Source of the DNA: Helicobacter pylori Shi112
GTDB taxonomy: Bacteria > Campylobacterota > Campylobacteria > Campylobacterales > Helicobacteraceae
Length of the DNA stretch: 64,000 bases
NCBI RefSeq assembly: GCF_000277405.1
Contig: NC_017741.1
Coordinates: forward strand, 248,001-312,000
Direction of reading: 5' to 3'
Position numbers and translations under genes: made by a program
Notes under the pieces: model-generated
What the model was told of the DNA's origin: nothing
What the model saw: only the letters and a program-made list of their open reading frames with translations
Databases searched by the model: none
Shown: one piece after another, positions 55,173 through 64,000 of the stretch
How the letters are laid out: every line of letters starts with the position of its first letter
Position numbering within the stretch: the stretch's first letter is position 1

Positions 55173-56651
55173 ATGGAATTTAATCAACCACCACTCCCTA
55201 CAGAAATTGATGATGACGCTTATCATAAGCCGAGTTTTAATGATTTGGGCTTAAAAGAATCGGTTTTAAAATCCGTTTATGAAGCCGGTTTCACTTCCCC
55301 AAGCCCCATTCAAGAAAAGGCTATTCCGGCTGTTTTGCAAGGCCGAGATGTCATCGCACAAGCCCAAACAGGCACAGGAAAAACCGCCGCTTTCGCTCTG
55401 CCCATTATCAACAACCTTAAAAACAACCACACCATAGAGGCCTTAGTGATCACGCCCACTAGAGAGTTAGCCATGCAAATTAGCGATGAGATTTTCAAAT
55501 TGGGCAAACACACTAGGACTAAAACCGTGTGCGTGTATGGAGGCCAGAGCGTTAAAAAACAATGCGAATTTATTAAGAAAAACCCCCAAGTGATGATCGC
55601 TACACCAGGAAGGTTGCTGGATCATTTAAAAAACGAACGCATCCATAAATTTGTGCCTAAAGTGGTCGTTTTAGATGAAAGCGATGAAATGCTGGATATG
55701 GGGTTTTTAGACGATATTGAAGAGATTTTTGACTATCTCCCTAGCGAAGCGCAGATTTTGCTTTTTTCAGCCACGATGCCAGAGCCGATTAAAAGACTAG
55801 CGGATAGGATTTTAGAAAACCCTATTAAAATCCATATCGCCCCTTCCAATATCACTAACACTGACATCACCCAACGCTTTTATGTGATTAATGAGCATGA
55901 GAGGGCTGAAGCGATCATGCACCTTTTAGACACCCAAGCGCCCAAAAAGAGTATTGTTTTCACGCGCACCAAAAAAGAAGCCGATGAATTGCACCAATTC
56001 CTTGCTTCTAAAAATTACAAAAGCACCGCCTTGCATGGGGATATGGATCAAAGGGATCGGCGCGCTTCTATCATGGCGTTTAAAAAAAATGACGCTGATG
56101 TGTTGGTGGCTACAGATGTGGCGAGCCGTGGGTTGGATATTAGCGGTGTAAGCCATGTGTTCAATTACCACTTGCCCCTAAATACCGAGAGCTATATCCA
56201 TCGCATCGGGAGAACCGGGCGAGCGGGCAAAAAAGGCATGGCAATCACTTTAGTAACCCCCTTAGAATACAAAGAGCTTTTACGCATGCAAAAAGAAATT
56301 GATTCAAAAATTGAGCTTTTTGAGATCCCCACCATTAACGAAAATCAGATCATCAAAACCTTGCATGACGCTAAAGTGTCTGAAGGGATCATCAGTCTTT
56401 ATGAACAGCTTACTGAAATTTTTGAGCCGTCTCAATTGGTTTTAAAACTTTTGAGCTTGCAGTTTGAAACCAGCAAAATTGGCTTAAACCAGCAAGAAAT
56501 TGATGCGATTCAAAACCCTAAAGAAAAAACGCCAAAAACCTCTAACAAAAAAACACACCAGCGTGAGCAAGCGCGTTCTTTCAAAAAGGGTCAGCACCAA
56601 GACAGACACCCTAAAACAAACCACCATTCTAAAAAACCCAAACGCCGTTAA
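55173..56651 (+). CDS. rhpA: DEAD-box RNA helicase RhpA
   Basis: RhpA is the only DEAD-box helicase of H. pylori and works with RNase J in RNA decay. Motifs: Q motif, AQTGTGKT (Walker A), PTRELA, TPGRLLDH, DESD in place of DEAD, SATMPE, and HRIGRTGR. The ATG at 55173 gives the known 492-residue protein; the TTG at 55155 is rejected. A basic tail (KKPKRR) is characteristic. The upstream 170 bp is very AT-rich. Confidence 0.94.
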   Translation: MEFNQPPLPTEIDDDAYHKPSFNDLGLKESVLKSVYEAGFTSPSPIQEKAIPAVLQGRDVIAQAQTGTGKTAAFALPIINNLKNNHTIEALVITPTRELAMQISDEIFKLGKHTRTKTVCVYGGQSVKKQCEFIKKNPQVMIATPGRLLDHLKNERIHKFVPKVVVLDESDEMLDMGFLDDIEEIFDYLPSEAQILLFSATMPEPIKRLADRILENPIKIHIAPSNITNTDITQRFYVINEHERAEAIMHLLDTQAPKKSIVFTRTKKEADELHQFLASKNYKSTALHGDMDQRDRRASIMAFKKNDADVLVATDVASRGLDISGVSHVFNYHLPLNTESYIHRIGRTGRAGKKGMAITLVTPLEYKELLRMQKEIDSKIELFEIPTINENQIIKTLHDAKVSEGIISLYEQLTEIFEPSQLVLKLLSLQFETSKIGLNQQEIDAIQNPKEKTPKTSNKKTHQREQARSFKKGQHQDRHPKTNHHSKKPKRR

Positions 56652-56671
56652 AATATTTAAAAAGGAAATCC

Positions 56672-57760
56672 ATGCCCATTGATTTGAACGAACATTTAAA
56701 AAAGAAAAATTCTCAAAGAGAAACCCCCACGCCTAATACGCCCAATGATGGGGGGCGTTTCATCCCGCCGTCTAACTCTTTTAATTCTAAAAAACTATCG
56801 GTTTTAATTGTCATTGTCCTTTTAGGCGTTATCGCTTTTTTGGCCAAGCCTTTTGAAGTGATTAGCTCAGGAGAAATTGGCATTAAAATCACCGCCGGGA
56901 AATACGAACCCACCCCCTTACAGCCAGGAATCCACTTCTTTGTGCCTATCATTCAAGACATTCTTATTGTAGATACAAGGATTAGAAATATCAATTTTTC
57001 ACGCACCGAAGACATGGGCGTGGCGGGTAAAAACCAAGGGATTTTTAGAAACGACGCTATTAATGTGATGGATAGTAGGGGCTTGACCGTTTCTATTGAA
57101 CTCACCGTGCAATACCGCCTAAACCCTCAAACCACCCCCCAAACGATCGCTACTTATGGCTTATCTTGGGAGCAAAAAATCATCAACCCTGTGGTGCGCG
57201 ATGTGGTGCGATCTGTCGTGGGGCGTTACCCGGCTGAAGATTTACCCATTAAGCGCAATGAAATCGCCGCTTTGATCAATAGCGGTATCAATAAAGAAGT
57301 TTCTAAGCTCCCCAACACCCCTGTGGAATTAAGCTCTATCCAATTGCGAGAAATCGTCTTGCCCGCTAAGATTAAAGAGCAAATTGAAAAAGTCCAAATC
57401 GCGCGCCAAGAATCAGAAAGGGTGAAATATGAGGTGGAGCGCTCCAAGCAAGAAGCTCAAAAACAAGCCGCTCTGGCTAAAGGGGAAGCGGACGCTAACA
57501 GGATTAAGGCTCAGGGCGTGGCTGATGCGATCGTGATTGAGGCTAAGGCAAAATCTCAAGCTAATTTAAGCATTTCACAAAGCTTGAGCGACAAGCTTTT
57601 AAGACTGCGCCAAATTGAAGTTCAAGGCCAGTTTAATGAAGCGTTAAAAACCAACAATAACGCTCAAATCATGCTCACTCCAGGCGGGGCTGTGCCTAAT
57701 ATTTGGATTGACACTAAAAGTAAGGTTAAATCTAGTATTGCCGAGACTAAAGAGCCTTAA
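56672..57760 (+). CDS. SPFH/prohibitin-family membrane protein
   Basis: One membrane helix (about residues 42-60, LSVLIVIVLLGVIAFLAKPF) follows a hydrophilic N-terminus. The SPFH domain begins with VISSGEIGIKITAGKYEPT, and a long Gln/Ala/Lys coiled coil (YEVERSKQEAQKQAALAKGE) precedes the C-terminus. Such proteins form large membrane rings that organise proteases or lipid domains. Matches HP0248 in position. It ends 6 bases before the next gene. Confidence 0.88.
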   Translation: MPIDLNEHLKKKNSQRETPTPNTPNDGGRFIPPSNSFNSKKLSVLIVIVLLGVIAFLAKPFEVISSGEIGIKITAGKYEPTPLQPGIHFFVPIIQDILIVDTRIRNINFSRTEDMGVAGKNQGIFRNDAINVMDSRGLTVSIELTVQYRLNPQTTPQTIATYGLSWEQKIINPVVRDVVRSVVGRYPAEDLPIKRNEIAALINSGINKEVSKLPNTPVELSSIQLREIVLPAKIKEQIEKVQIARQESERVKYEVERSKQEAQKQAALAKGEADANRIKAQGVADAIVIEAKAKSQANLSISQSLSDKLLRLRQIEVQGQFNEALKTNNNAQIMLTPGGAVPNIWIDTKSKVKSSIAETKEP

Positions 57761-57766
57761 AAACGC

Positions 57767-58306
57767 ATGGCATCTCTTGCCTTTATCCAAGCTTTTTTGG
57801 AGTCTTTTAAGGGCTTTTTAAGTCAAGCGACTTTAATTAGCGTTTTAATAGCGAGCGTTTTAATCCTTTTTTGCGCGATTTTGCTCCTTTTGGCTTTGCT
57901 TTTAAGAAACCGCTTGGCCAGATATATAGCGGCAACGGCTTTTTTAGGCGCGTTTTTAAGCATGCCTTTTGCTTTGAATGTTTTACTCACTCAAACGATT
58001 TACCCTATAGAAACACGCATCTTACACGCTAACCCTTTAAGCTATAGCAAAGCCTTTTCTTTGCAAGTGGGAGTCAAAAACAATTCCAAATTTACTCTAA
58101 ACAAATGCGTTTTACGCCTAGAAGTGCTTAAAAACCCTCACAATTTTGTAGAAGAGCATGCGTTTAAATTGTTTGTCAAAAAAAGCTATGAAAAAACCTT
58201 TAAAGAAAAGATTTTGCCTGAAGAATCCAAGGTCTTTTCATTCTTCATTGACAACTACCCTTATTTAAAAACAGCCCCCTATCAAGTTTCTTTGTTTTGT
58301 TTGTAG
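57767..58306 (+). CDS. DUF2393 membrane protein
   Basis: The 179-residue protein has two N-terminal membrane helices (about residues 20-48 and 55-80) and a C-terminal soluble domain with a beta pattern (LQVGVKNNSKFTLNKCVLRL, LEVLKNPHNFVEEHAFKL). It follows the SPFH gene by 6 bases and is likely co-transcribed. The pairing with SPFH suggests a membrane-organising function, which is inferred. Confidence 0.8.
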   Translation: MASLAFIQAFLESFKGFLSQATLISVLIASVLILFCAILLLLALLLRNRLARYIAATAFLGAFLSMPFALNVLLTQTIYPIETRILHANPLSYSKAFSLQVGVKNNSKFTLNKCVLRLEVLKNPHNFVEEHAFKLFVKKSYEKTFKEKILPEESKVFSFFIDNYPYLKTAPYQVSLFCL

Positions 58307-58326
58307 AAAAGATAACACCCATTAAA

Positions 58327-58344
58327 AAGCGGTTAAAAACGCTT
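58327..58344. terminator. Weak hairpin between convergent genes
   Basis: AAGCG and CGCTT form a 5-bp stem with an 8-base loop between the convergent DUF2393 and ABC transporter genes. No T run follows, so this is only a weak terminator candidate. Confidence 0.3.
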
Positions 58345-58369
58345 AAAGGCATGAATTTTAAATAAAGCT

Positions 58370-59920
58370 TTAAAGCCTAGATTCCAACAAACGCTTCGTA
58401 TAAGCGTGTTTAGGGTTGTCAAACACTTCTTTAATAGTGCCCATTTCTACGACTTTCCCCTCACTTATCACTAACACCTTATCACAAAACGCTTTGATCA
58501 CATCTAAATCATGGCTGATAAACAAATAGCTCAAATCCTGTTTTTCTTGTAAATCCAACAGCAATTCCAACACGCTTTTTTGAATGCTTTTATCTAAAGC
58601 AGAAGTGGGCTCATCTAAAAGAATGATTTTAGGTTTTAAGGCAATCGCTCTAGCGATCGCCACTCTTTGGCGCTCCCCACCGCTGAGTTCATAAGCGTAA
58701 AAGTTAAGCAATTCAGGGTTTAAACACACCTCTTCTAAACAAAGTTTTGCGAGATGGTGCCATTCTTCTTTGGAAGCTTTAGGGTAAGCAAAGTGCAAAG
58801 CCTCTGTTAAAATGCTTTGAATGCTTAAGCGAGGGTTTAATGATGCGTAAGGGTCTTGAAACACCATTTGCAAAATCTTGCGGTAGGGTTTGAACGCCTT
58901 AGAATTTAAAAGCCCCACGCTTTGGCCTAAAATCTTTTCTTCCCCACTATTTAAAGCGAGTTTTAAAAGCCCCAACGCTAAAGAGCTTTTCCCGCTCCCG
59001 CTTTCGCCAATGATGCCGATGTTTTCTTTGGCTTTGAGGGAAAAATTGACTGATGCAATAAGGGGCTTTTTTAAAGAAGGCCTAAAAAAGCGTTTTTGCA
59101 AGTAATAAACGCTAAAATCTTTCACCTCTAAAAGCGTCTCATCTAGCGCTTTTAAATTTTTAGCGGGCAAGTTTGAAGCTTGAATCAAGAGTTTTGAATA
59201 TTCGTGCTTGGGGTCATTAAAAAGCTCTTTAGTGGAATTGGTTTCTACTATCTCGCCTTTTTTTAGCACATAAACCCTATCAGCTAAGCGTTTGACCGCT
59301 TTCAAATCATGGCTAATGAATAAAAGGGCGATGTTTTTTTCCACGCTCAATTGCTTGAGCAAGTCTAAAATCTGGTTTTGGATTTGCGCATCTAATGCGG
59401 TGGTAGGCTCATCGCAAATGAGCAGTTTGGGTGCATTAATAATGCCCATAGCGATACACACCCTTTGGCGCTGCCCTCCGCTCAATTCATAAGGGTAACG
59501 ATTTAAAAATTTTTCATCTAATTGGACTTGCTGCATGGCGTTTAAAACTTTTTCTTTAAGGAGCGTTTTAGAAGCGTTTTTATGGTGTAAAAAATAGGCT
59601 TCACTCATTTGCTTGCCGATTTTATGCAAGGGGTTTAGGCTGGATAGGGGGTCTTGAGCGATGTAGGCTATCGCATTACCCCTTAAATGCTGCATAAATG
59701 CTTCGCTTTCTTTTAAAAGGTTGGTTGTTTCAAACAACACTTCGCCATTATGGGGTTTGAATCTAGGGTTTAAACGCATGATGATATTAGCGATAGAGCT
59801 TTTTCCGCTCCCGCTCTCGCCCACGATCGCCACCCTTTCGCTAGGATTTAACGAAATATTGATGTTTTGGAGCGAAAAATGTGCGTTTAAAACGCAGTTT
59901 AAGTTTTTGATTTCTAGCAT
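58370..59920 (-). CDS. oppD: Oligopeptide/nickel-type ABC transporter, fused double ATPase
   Basis: Two complete ABC ATPase domains are fused in 516 residues. Each has Walker A (GESGSGKSS), a signature (LSGGQRQR in the first, LSGGERQR in the second) and Walker B (LLICDEPTTAL and IILLDEPTSAL). This corresponds to an OppD-OppF/DppD-DppF fusion. It is downstream of the permease oppC, with 9 bases between. Peptides are the likely substrate; a metal chelate is possible. Matches HP0250. Confidence 0.9.
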   Translation of the reverse strand: MLEIKNLNCVLNAHFSLQNINISLNPSERVAIVGESGSGKSSIANIIMRLNPRFKPHNGEVLFETTNLLKESEAFMQHLRGNAIAYIAQDPLSSLNPLHKIGKQMSEAYFLHHKNASKTLLKEKVLNAMQQVQLDEKFLNRYPYELSGGQRQRVCIAMGIINAPKLLICDEPTTALDAQIQNQILDLLKQLSVEKNIALLFISHDLKAVKRLADRVYVLKKGEIVETNSTKELFNDPKHEYSKLLIQASNLPAKNLKALDETLLEVKDFSVYYLQKRFFRPSLKKPLIASVNFSLKAKENIGIIGESGSGKSSLALGLLKLALNSGEEKILGQSVGLLNSKAFKPYRKILQMVFQDPYASLNPRLSIQSILTEALHFAYPKASKEEWHHLAKLCLEEVCLNPELLNFYAYELSGGERQRVAIARAIALKPKIILLDEPTSALDKSIQKSVLELLLDLQEKQDLSYLFISHDLDVIKAFCDKVLVISEGKVVEMGTIKEVFDNPKHAYTKRLLESRL

Positions 59921-59929
59921 GTAATCCCC

Positions 59930-60952
59930 TTATTTGAGCATGTTAGCGTTGAAAGCATCGCGTACCCCTTCGCCAATGAACACCAAAACAGAAAGCAACA
60001 AGCTAATGGCTACAAACGCAACGATGGCTAAATGGGGCGTAGTGAGGTTATCTTTGCCTTGATTGACTAATTCTCCCAAACTCGCGCTCCCTATAGGCAT
60101 GCCAAAACCCAAGAAATCCAAAGACACTAAAGTAGAAATGCTGGCCGCCATTAAAAACGGCACATAAGTGATCGTCGCCACTAAAGCGTTGGGTAAAACA
60201 TGGTAGAAAATGATTTTTAAATCATTCACCCCAAGCGCTCTAGCGGCTTTGGTGTAATCCATGTTCCTTGCTTTTAAAAACTCCGTGCGCACGACTTGAG
60301 AAAGCCCCATCCAGCTAAAGAGCAAGACTAAAAATAAAATGATCCAGAAATTAGAATTAAACGCGCTAGAAATCACAATGAGTAAAAAAAGCATAGGGAT
60401 CGCGCTCCAAATCTCGCTCAACCTTTGCCCCACTAAGTCTATCAACCCTCCATAATACCCCTGAAACGCTCCCAAACTCACGCCAATAAGAACGCTAAAA
60501 AGGGTGAGTAAAATCCCAAACACTAACGAAACACGATAGCCATAAACCAGTCTGGCTAACACATCTCTGGCTTGATCGTCTGTGCCTAAAAGGTGTTTGA
60601 AGCTTGGGGGGGTGGGGGCAGGCGAGTCTAAATCCATAATGATCGTATCGTAGCTATAGGGGATGAGCGCATGGATAATGAAAGCGTCTTTTAGAAGCGT
60701 GTCTTTCACATAAGGATCGTTATAATCCGTGGGGGTGAAAAAATCGCCTCCAAACTCCACTTCCGCGTAGTCTTTAAACATGGGGAAATACGCCTTATTG
60801 TCTTTATAGATGAATAAGGGGCGATCATTCACCCACAAGGGGGCTAAAAGAGAAAGCGCTAATAAAGCGATAAAAAGATAGAGCGAAAACACCGCCCTCT
60901 TATTCTTTTTAAAACTAAGAATGCGCATTTTAAACAAACTGCTCACGCTCAA
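59930..60952 (-). CDS. oppC: Oligopeptide ABC transporter permease OppC
   Basis: An inner-membrane permease of 340 residues with a first helix at about residues 20-40, a large periplasmic loop with KHLLGTDDQARDVLARLVYG (the typical OppC/DppC entry) and five further helices; the EAA motif is within KAARALGVNDLKIIFYHVLP. A C5/C7 pair of cytosine runs (PAPTPP codons near 60606) is in frame. It pairs with the ATPase downstream. Confidence 0.9.
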   Translation of the reverse strand: MSVSSLFKMRILSFKKNKRAVFSLYLFIALLALSLLAPLWVNDRPLFIYKDNKAYFPMFKDYAEVEFGGDFFTPTDYNDPYVKDTLLKDAFIIHALIPYSYDTIIMDLDSPAPTPPSFKHLLGTDDQARDVLARLVYGYRVSLVFGILLTLFSVLIGVSLGAFQGYYGGLIDLVGQRLSEIWSAIPMLFLLIVISSAFNSNFWIILFLVLLFSWMGLSQVVRTEFLKARNMDYTKAARALGVNDLKIIFYHVLPNALVATITYVPFLMAASISTLVSLDFLGFGMPIGSASLGELVNQGKDNLTTPHLAIVAFVAISLLLSVLVFIGEGVRDAFNANMLK

Positions 60953-61054
60953 ACTCCCTTGATGAAAAACAATTCCTAAGATTATAATTAATTATGGGTA
61001 ATACTAGCAAGAAAACGGGTTTGATCCATAAAGAAAGAGAATAAGCGTAATTAA

Positions 61055-61130
61055 TGGTGGAGTGTAGGGGGTTCGAACCCCTGACCTCAACGCTGCCAGC
61101 GTTGCGCTCTCCCAACTGAGCTAACACCCC
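61055..61130 (-). tRNA. tRNA-Ala (anticodon GGC)
   Basis: A complete cloverleaf on the minus strand: acceptor GGGGTGT/ACACTCC with one G-U pair, D arm, anticodon stem CAACG/CGTTG with loop CTGGCAG (anticodon GGC), T arm GGTTCGAACCC and encoded CCA. Length 76. Confidence 0.95.
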
Positions 61131-61316
61131 ACTAAAAAGCAGAAAAAAGCGTAAAAATTAAGCGAGAGCGATTATAACATTTTGCTTAAAAGATGTCAAT
61201 TTGATGCTTTTTTGAAACGCTTAATAGCAAATTAAGAATGATTATCTTAAAATTAGGGAGTTTCTTTTATGGATTAAGTAAAATCACTTATCAAAGCCAA
61301 AGCAAAAAGGATATTT

Positions 61317-62738
61317 TTGAAAAACCACTCCTTTAAAAAAACGATCGCTCTTTCCTTGCTGGCGGGCATGTCTTTGTGTAACGCTGAAGAAGATGGGGCG
61401 TTTTTTGTCATAGATTATCAAACGAGTTTGGCCAGACAGGAATTGAAAAATCCAGGCTTCACTCAAGCGCAAGAATTAAAGCAGTTGATTAGAGATGGGG
61501 CTGTGAGGTTGCAAACTTCTGCCATTCCCTTATCCTACTACTTGGATATTTTAGGGAATAAAACAAAAATCCTTTTGAGTGAAAGCGTGAAAGACAATGC
61601 ACAACCACCCCAAGCCTTAGTCAATTTAGAGCAATCTCTAGGGATTTTAGGAAAGCTATTGGATCTATCCCAGCAATACGCTAATCAGGGTGTCATTAAG
61701 CCTTTGGTGGTGGATGTGGGGAAAGAACAAATCGGTATCACTGATAGCATGCTCTTAGTGGCTCAAAACATCGTTTTAGCTTTAGGGCAAGTGGATTTGA
61801 GCAAAATCCAACAAAATAATAACAAACAGCTATACGAAAACATCATGCAAGTCATGCTTTTAGGCGCAGGCGGGACTAATGGAGCGTATAATGGCGTGAG
61901 CGTGGGCGATATTGCCACAGGCATGCAAAATTTTTCTTCGCAAACGGGCTTGATAGGGGCTAATTCTACGGTGAGCGAGCTGAACGCTTTGATTAAGAGC
62001 GGGATTTCTTTAGATCGTGAGACTTTGGGGTTAGGGAGTTTTATTGAAAAAAATATTTGTAGCAGCGCATCGTCTTGTTTTAGCAAGGGCCAGCTTATCT
62101 ATAAGAAAGGGCTAGATAGATCCATAAACATCATCAGTGCGAGCTTGGATCAGTTTGAAAATTCGGCTAGTTCTCTTTATAAGATTTCTTATATCCCTAA
62201 CCTCTTTTCGCTCAAAGATTACCAGTCAGCGAGCATGAACGGCTTTGGGGCTAAGATGGGTTATAAACAATTTTTCACCCATAAGAAAAATATCGGCTTA
62301 AGGTATTACGGGTTTTTGGATTATGGCTATGCGAATTTTGGCGATACGAATTTAAAAGTGGGAGCGAATCTTGTTACTTATGGGGTAGGAACGGATTTTT
62401 TATACAATGTGTATGAACGCTCTAGAAGGAGGGAAAGGACTACAATCGGCCTTTTCTTTGGCGCTCAAATTGCAGGGCAAACTTGGAGCACTAATGTAAC
62501 GAACTTATTGAGCGGGCAAAGGCCTGATGTCAAGTCCAGTTCGTTCCAATTCTTGTTTGATTTGGGCGTGCGCACCAACTTTGCAAAAACCAATTTCAAT
62601 AAGCACAGGCTAGACCAAGGGATAGAATTTGGGGTGAAAATCCCTGTTATCGCTCATAAATATTTCGCAACCCAAGGCTCAAGCGCAAGCTATATGAGGA
62701 ATTTTAGCTTCTATGTGGGCTATTCAGTCGGTTTTTAA
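61317..62738 (+). CDS. hopF: HopF outer-membrane protein
   Basis: Start is a TTG at 61317 with an aaagga ribosome site, beginning a signal peptide (MKNHSFKKTIALSLLAGMSL, cleavage near residue 23). The mature start is EEDGAFFVIDYQTS. The C-terminal barrel includes MNGFGAKMGYKQFF and GLRYYGFLDYGYANF and ends in YVGYSVGF. At 473 residues it matches HopF, and it directly precedes hopG, as in HP0252-HP0254. Intact. Confidence 0.85.
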   Translation: MKNHSFKKTIALSLLAGMSLCNAEEDGAFFVIDYQTSLARQELKNPGFTQAQELKQLIRDGAVRLQTSAIPLSYYLDILGNKTKILLSESVKDNAQPPQALVNLEQSLGILGKLLDLSQQYANQGVIKPLVVDVGKEQIGITDSMLLVAQNIVLALGQVDLSKIQQNNNKQLYENIMQVMLLGAGGTNGAYNGVSVGDIATGMQNFSSQTGLIGANSTVSELNALIKSGISLDRETLGLGSFIEKNICSSASSCFSKGQLIYKKGLDRSINIISASLDQFENSASSLYKISYIPNLFSLKDYQSASMNGFGAKMGYKQFFTHKKNIGLRYYGFLDYGYANFGDTNLKVGANLVTYGVGTDFLYNVYERSRRRERTTIGLFFGAQIAGQTWSTNVTNLLSGQRPDVKSSSFQFLFDLGVRTNFAKTNFNKHRLDQGIEFGVKIPVIAHKYFATQGSSASYMRNFSFYVGYSVGF

Positions 62739-62750
62739 GGAAGGCTCTTG

Positions 62751-64000
62751 ATGAAAAATACCAATACAAAAGAGATAAAGAATACAAGAATGAAAAAAGG
62801 TTATAGTCAATACCACGCGCTCAAAAAAGGGCTTTTAAAAACCGCTCTGCTTTTTAGCCTTCCTTTAAGCATGGCGTTAGCTGAAGACGATGGCTTTTAT
62901 ATGGGAGTGGGCTATCAAATCGGCGGCGCGCAACAAAACATCAATAACAAAGGCAGCACCCTAAGGAATAATGTCATTGATGATTTCCGCCAAGTGGGCG
63001 TGGGTATGGCAGGGAGTAATGGGCTTTTAGCTTTAGCGACAAACACGACCATGGACGCTCTTTTAGGGATAGGCAATCAAATTGTCAATACTAATACAAC
63101 TGTTGGCAACAACAACCTAGAATTAACCCAGTTTAAAAAAGTACTCCCCCAAATTGAGCAACGCTTTGAGACGAATAAAAACGCTTATAGCGTTCAAGCT
63201 TTGCAAGTGTATTTGAGTAATGTGCTTTATAACTTGGTTAATAATAATGGCAGTAATAATGGAGTAGCTCCTGAATATGTAGGGATTATAAAAGTTCTCT
63301 ATGGTTCTCAAAATGAATTCGCTCTCTTAGCTACGGAGAGTGTGGCGCTTTTAAACGCGCTTACAAGGGTGAATCTGGATAGCAATTCGGTGTTTTTAAA
63401 AGGGCTTTTAGCCCAAATGCAGCTTTTTAATGACACTTCTTCAGCAAAGCTAGGCCAGATCGCAGAAGGCTTGGAGAAGAGCGGTGGTGTAGGATCAATG
63501 CTCCAAAAGGATGTGAAAACCATCTCGGATCGAATCGCTACTTACCAAGAGAATCTAAAACAGCTAGGAGGAATGCTGAATAATTACGATGAGCCCTACT
63601 TGCCCCAATTTGGGCCAGGAAAAAGCTCTCAGCATGGGGTTATTAATGGCTTTGGCATTCAAATGGGCTATAAGCAATTTTTTGGGAGCAAGAGGAATAT
63701 AGGCTTACGGTATTACGCTTTCTTTGATTATGGCTTTACGCAATTGGGCAGTCTTAGCAGCGCTGTTAAAGCGAATATCTTTACTTATGGCGCTGGCACA
63801 GACTTTTTATGGAATATCTTTAGGAGGGTTTTTAGCGATCAGTCCTTGAATGTGGGGGTGTTTGGGGGCATTCAAATAGCGGGTAACACTTGGGATAGCT
63901 CTTTAAGAGGTCAAATTGAAAACTCGTTTAAAGAAACCCCCACTCCCACGAATTTCCAATTTTTGTTTAATTTGGGCTTAAGGGCTCATTTTGCCAGCAC
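62751..64000 (+). CDS. hopG: HopG outer-membrane protein, 3' partial
   Basis: ATG at 62751, 12 bases after hopF, opens a frame that runs without a stop to the right edge (416 codons seen). The N-terminus is basic and longer than in other Hops (about 40 residues before cleavage, LPLSMALAEDDG). The mature protein begins EDDGFYMGVGYQIGGAQQN, and the barrel region is well advanced (GVINGFGIQMGYKQFFGSKR). In 26695, as I remember it, this gene is split by a frameshift (HP0253/HP0254); here the visible part is unbroken. The barrel end lies outside the window. Confidence 0.85.
   Translation, partial: MKNTNTKEIKNTRMKKGYSQYHALKKGLLKTALLFSLPLSMALAEDDGFYMGVGYQIGGAQQNINNKGSTLRNNVIDDFRQVGVGMAGSNGLLALATNTTMDALLGIGNQIVNTNTTVGNNNLELTQFKKVLPQIEQRFETNKNAYSVQALQVYLSNVLYNLVNNNGSNNGVAPEYVGIIKVLYGSQNEFALLATESVALLNALTRVNLDSNSVFLKGLLAQMQLFNDTSSAKLGQIAEGLEKSGGVGSMLQKDVKTISDRIATYQENLKQLGGMLNNYDEPYLPQFGPGKSSQHGVINGFGIQMGYKQFFGSKRNIGLRYYAFFDYGFTQLGSLSSAVKANIFTYGAGTDFLWNIFRRVFSDQSLNVGVFGGIQIAGNTWDSSLRGQIENSFKETPTPTNFQFLFNLGLRAHFAS

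Noticed and set aside
60606..60617. G7 plus G5 tract in oppC as phase-variation switch
   Set aside because: The runs are short and the frame is intact; below the length usually associated with slippage in H. pylori.

Overview
The window is Helicobacter pylori chromosome. The AT-rich sequence, the Hop-type outer-membrane proteins with alternating signal-peptide and beta-barrel ends, and NapA, HcpE and FlgS/FlgI all point there. From about 33.8 kb to the right edge the gene order matches what I remember of strain 26695 from about HP0226 to HP0254: TauE/SafE exporter, hopM, SulP permease, tRNA-Asn, hopA, kdsB, dsbK, hcpE, hemC, proS, hemA, ispB, napA, flgS, flgI, rhpA, oppD/oppC, hopF, hopG. These assignments come from memory and from reading the proteins; no database search was run.

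From 1 to about 33.4 kb the window holds one end of an integrative conjugative element of the plasticity-zone (TnPZ / ICEHptfs3-tfs4) type, inserted next to the TauE/SafE gene. Left to right it carries: the end of an outer-membrane-like gene and the virB11, MobC-like and virD4 genes (0-4.8 kb); a giant adenine-methyltransferase/helicase gene with a second, well-formed gene nested in another frame (4.8-12.8 kb); small genes and a topoisomerase I (12.8-15.2 kb); an AbiEii-type nucleotidyltransferase toxin with its partner (15.3-16.5 kb); a ParA plus ribbon-helix-helix partition pair on the minus strand (16.8-17.9 kb); a long operon with an ArdC-like protein, two low-complexity proteins, a TOPRIM primase-like protein, VirB6/TrbL and a frameshifted VirB5/TrbJ (18.7-25.7 kb); a cargo zone with a secreted cysteine-rich protein, a broken HEPN/Abi_2 gene and an intact Fic gene (25.7-28.2 kb); the XerT recombinase (28.5-29.5 kb); and an amber-interrupted VirD2/MobP relaxase (30.5-32.5 kb).

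The noncoding end beyond the relaxase is unusual. A T-DNA-border-like nic sequence abuts a 16-bp palindrome (32.70-32.73 kb), a likely oriT. It is followed by 18 degenerate copies of an AAGAACT-type motif spaced about 22 bp apart (32.91-33.29 kb). A CATTCTT heptamer, the complement of the AAGAATG target known for TnPZ elements, lies at 33.415 kb and may be the junction.

Seven element proteins end in a short basic tail of the form K-x-R-x-R or KHRR. They are the methylase/helicase, the AbiEii toxin, the ArdC-like protein, a 306-residue protein, the primase-like protein, Fic and the relaxase. These are the proteins that would be useful in a recipient cell, and the secretion machinery lacks the tail. 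The relaxase and the 306-residue protein also share a longer C-terminal module. I infer a common type IV export signal and a protein cargo delivered with the DNA (anti-restriction, priming, toxins).

The element shows four lesions: in-frame stops in the methylase/helicase leader, the Abi_2 gene and the relaxase, and a frameshift in VirB5/TrbJ. The neighbouring chromosomal genes look intact. This copy may therefore not transfer by itself unless the lesions are suppressed or complemented by another element.
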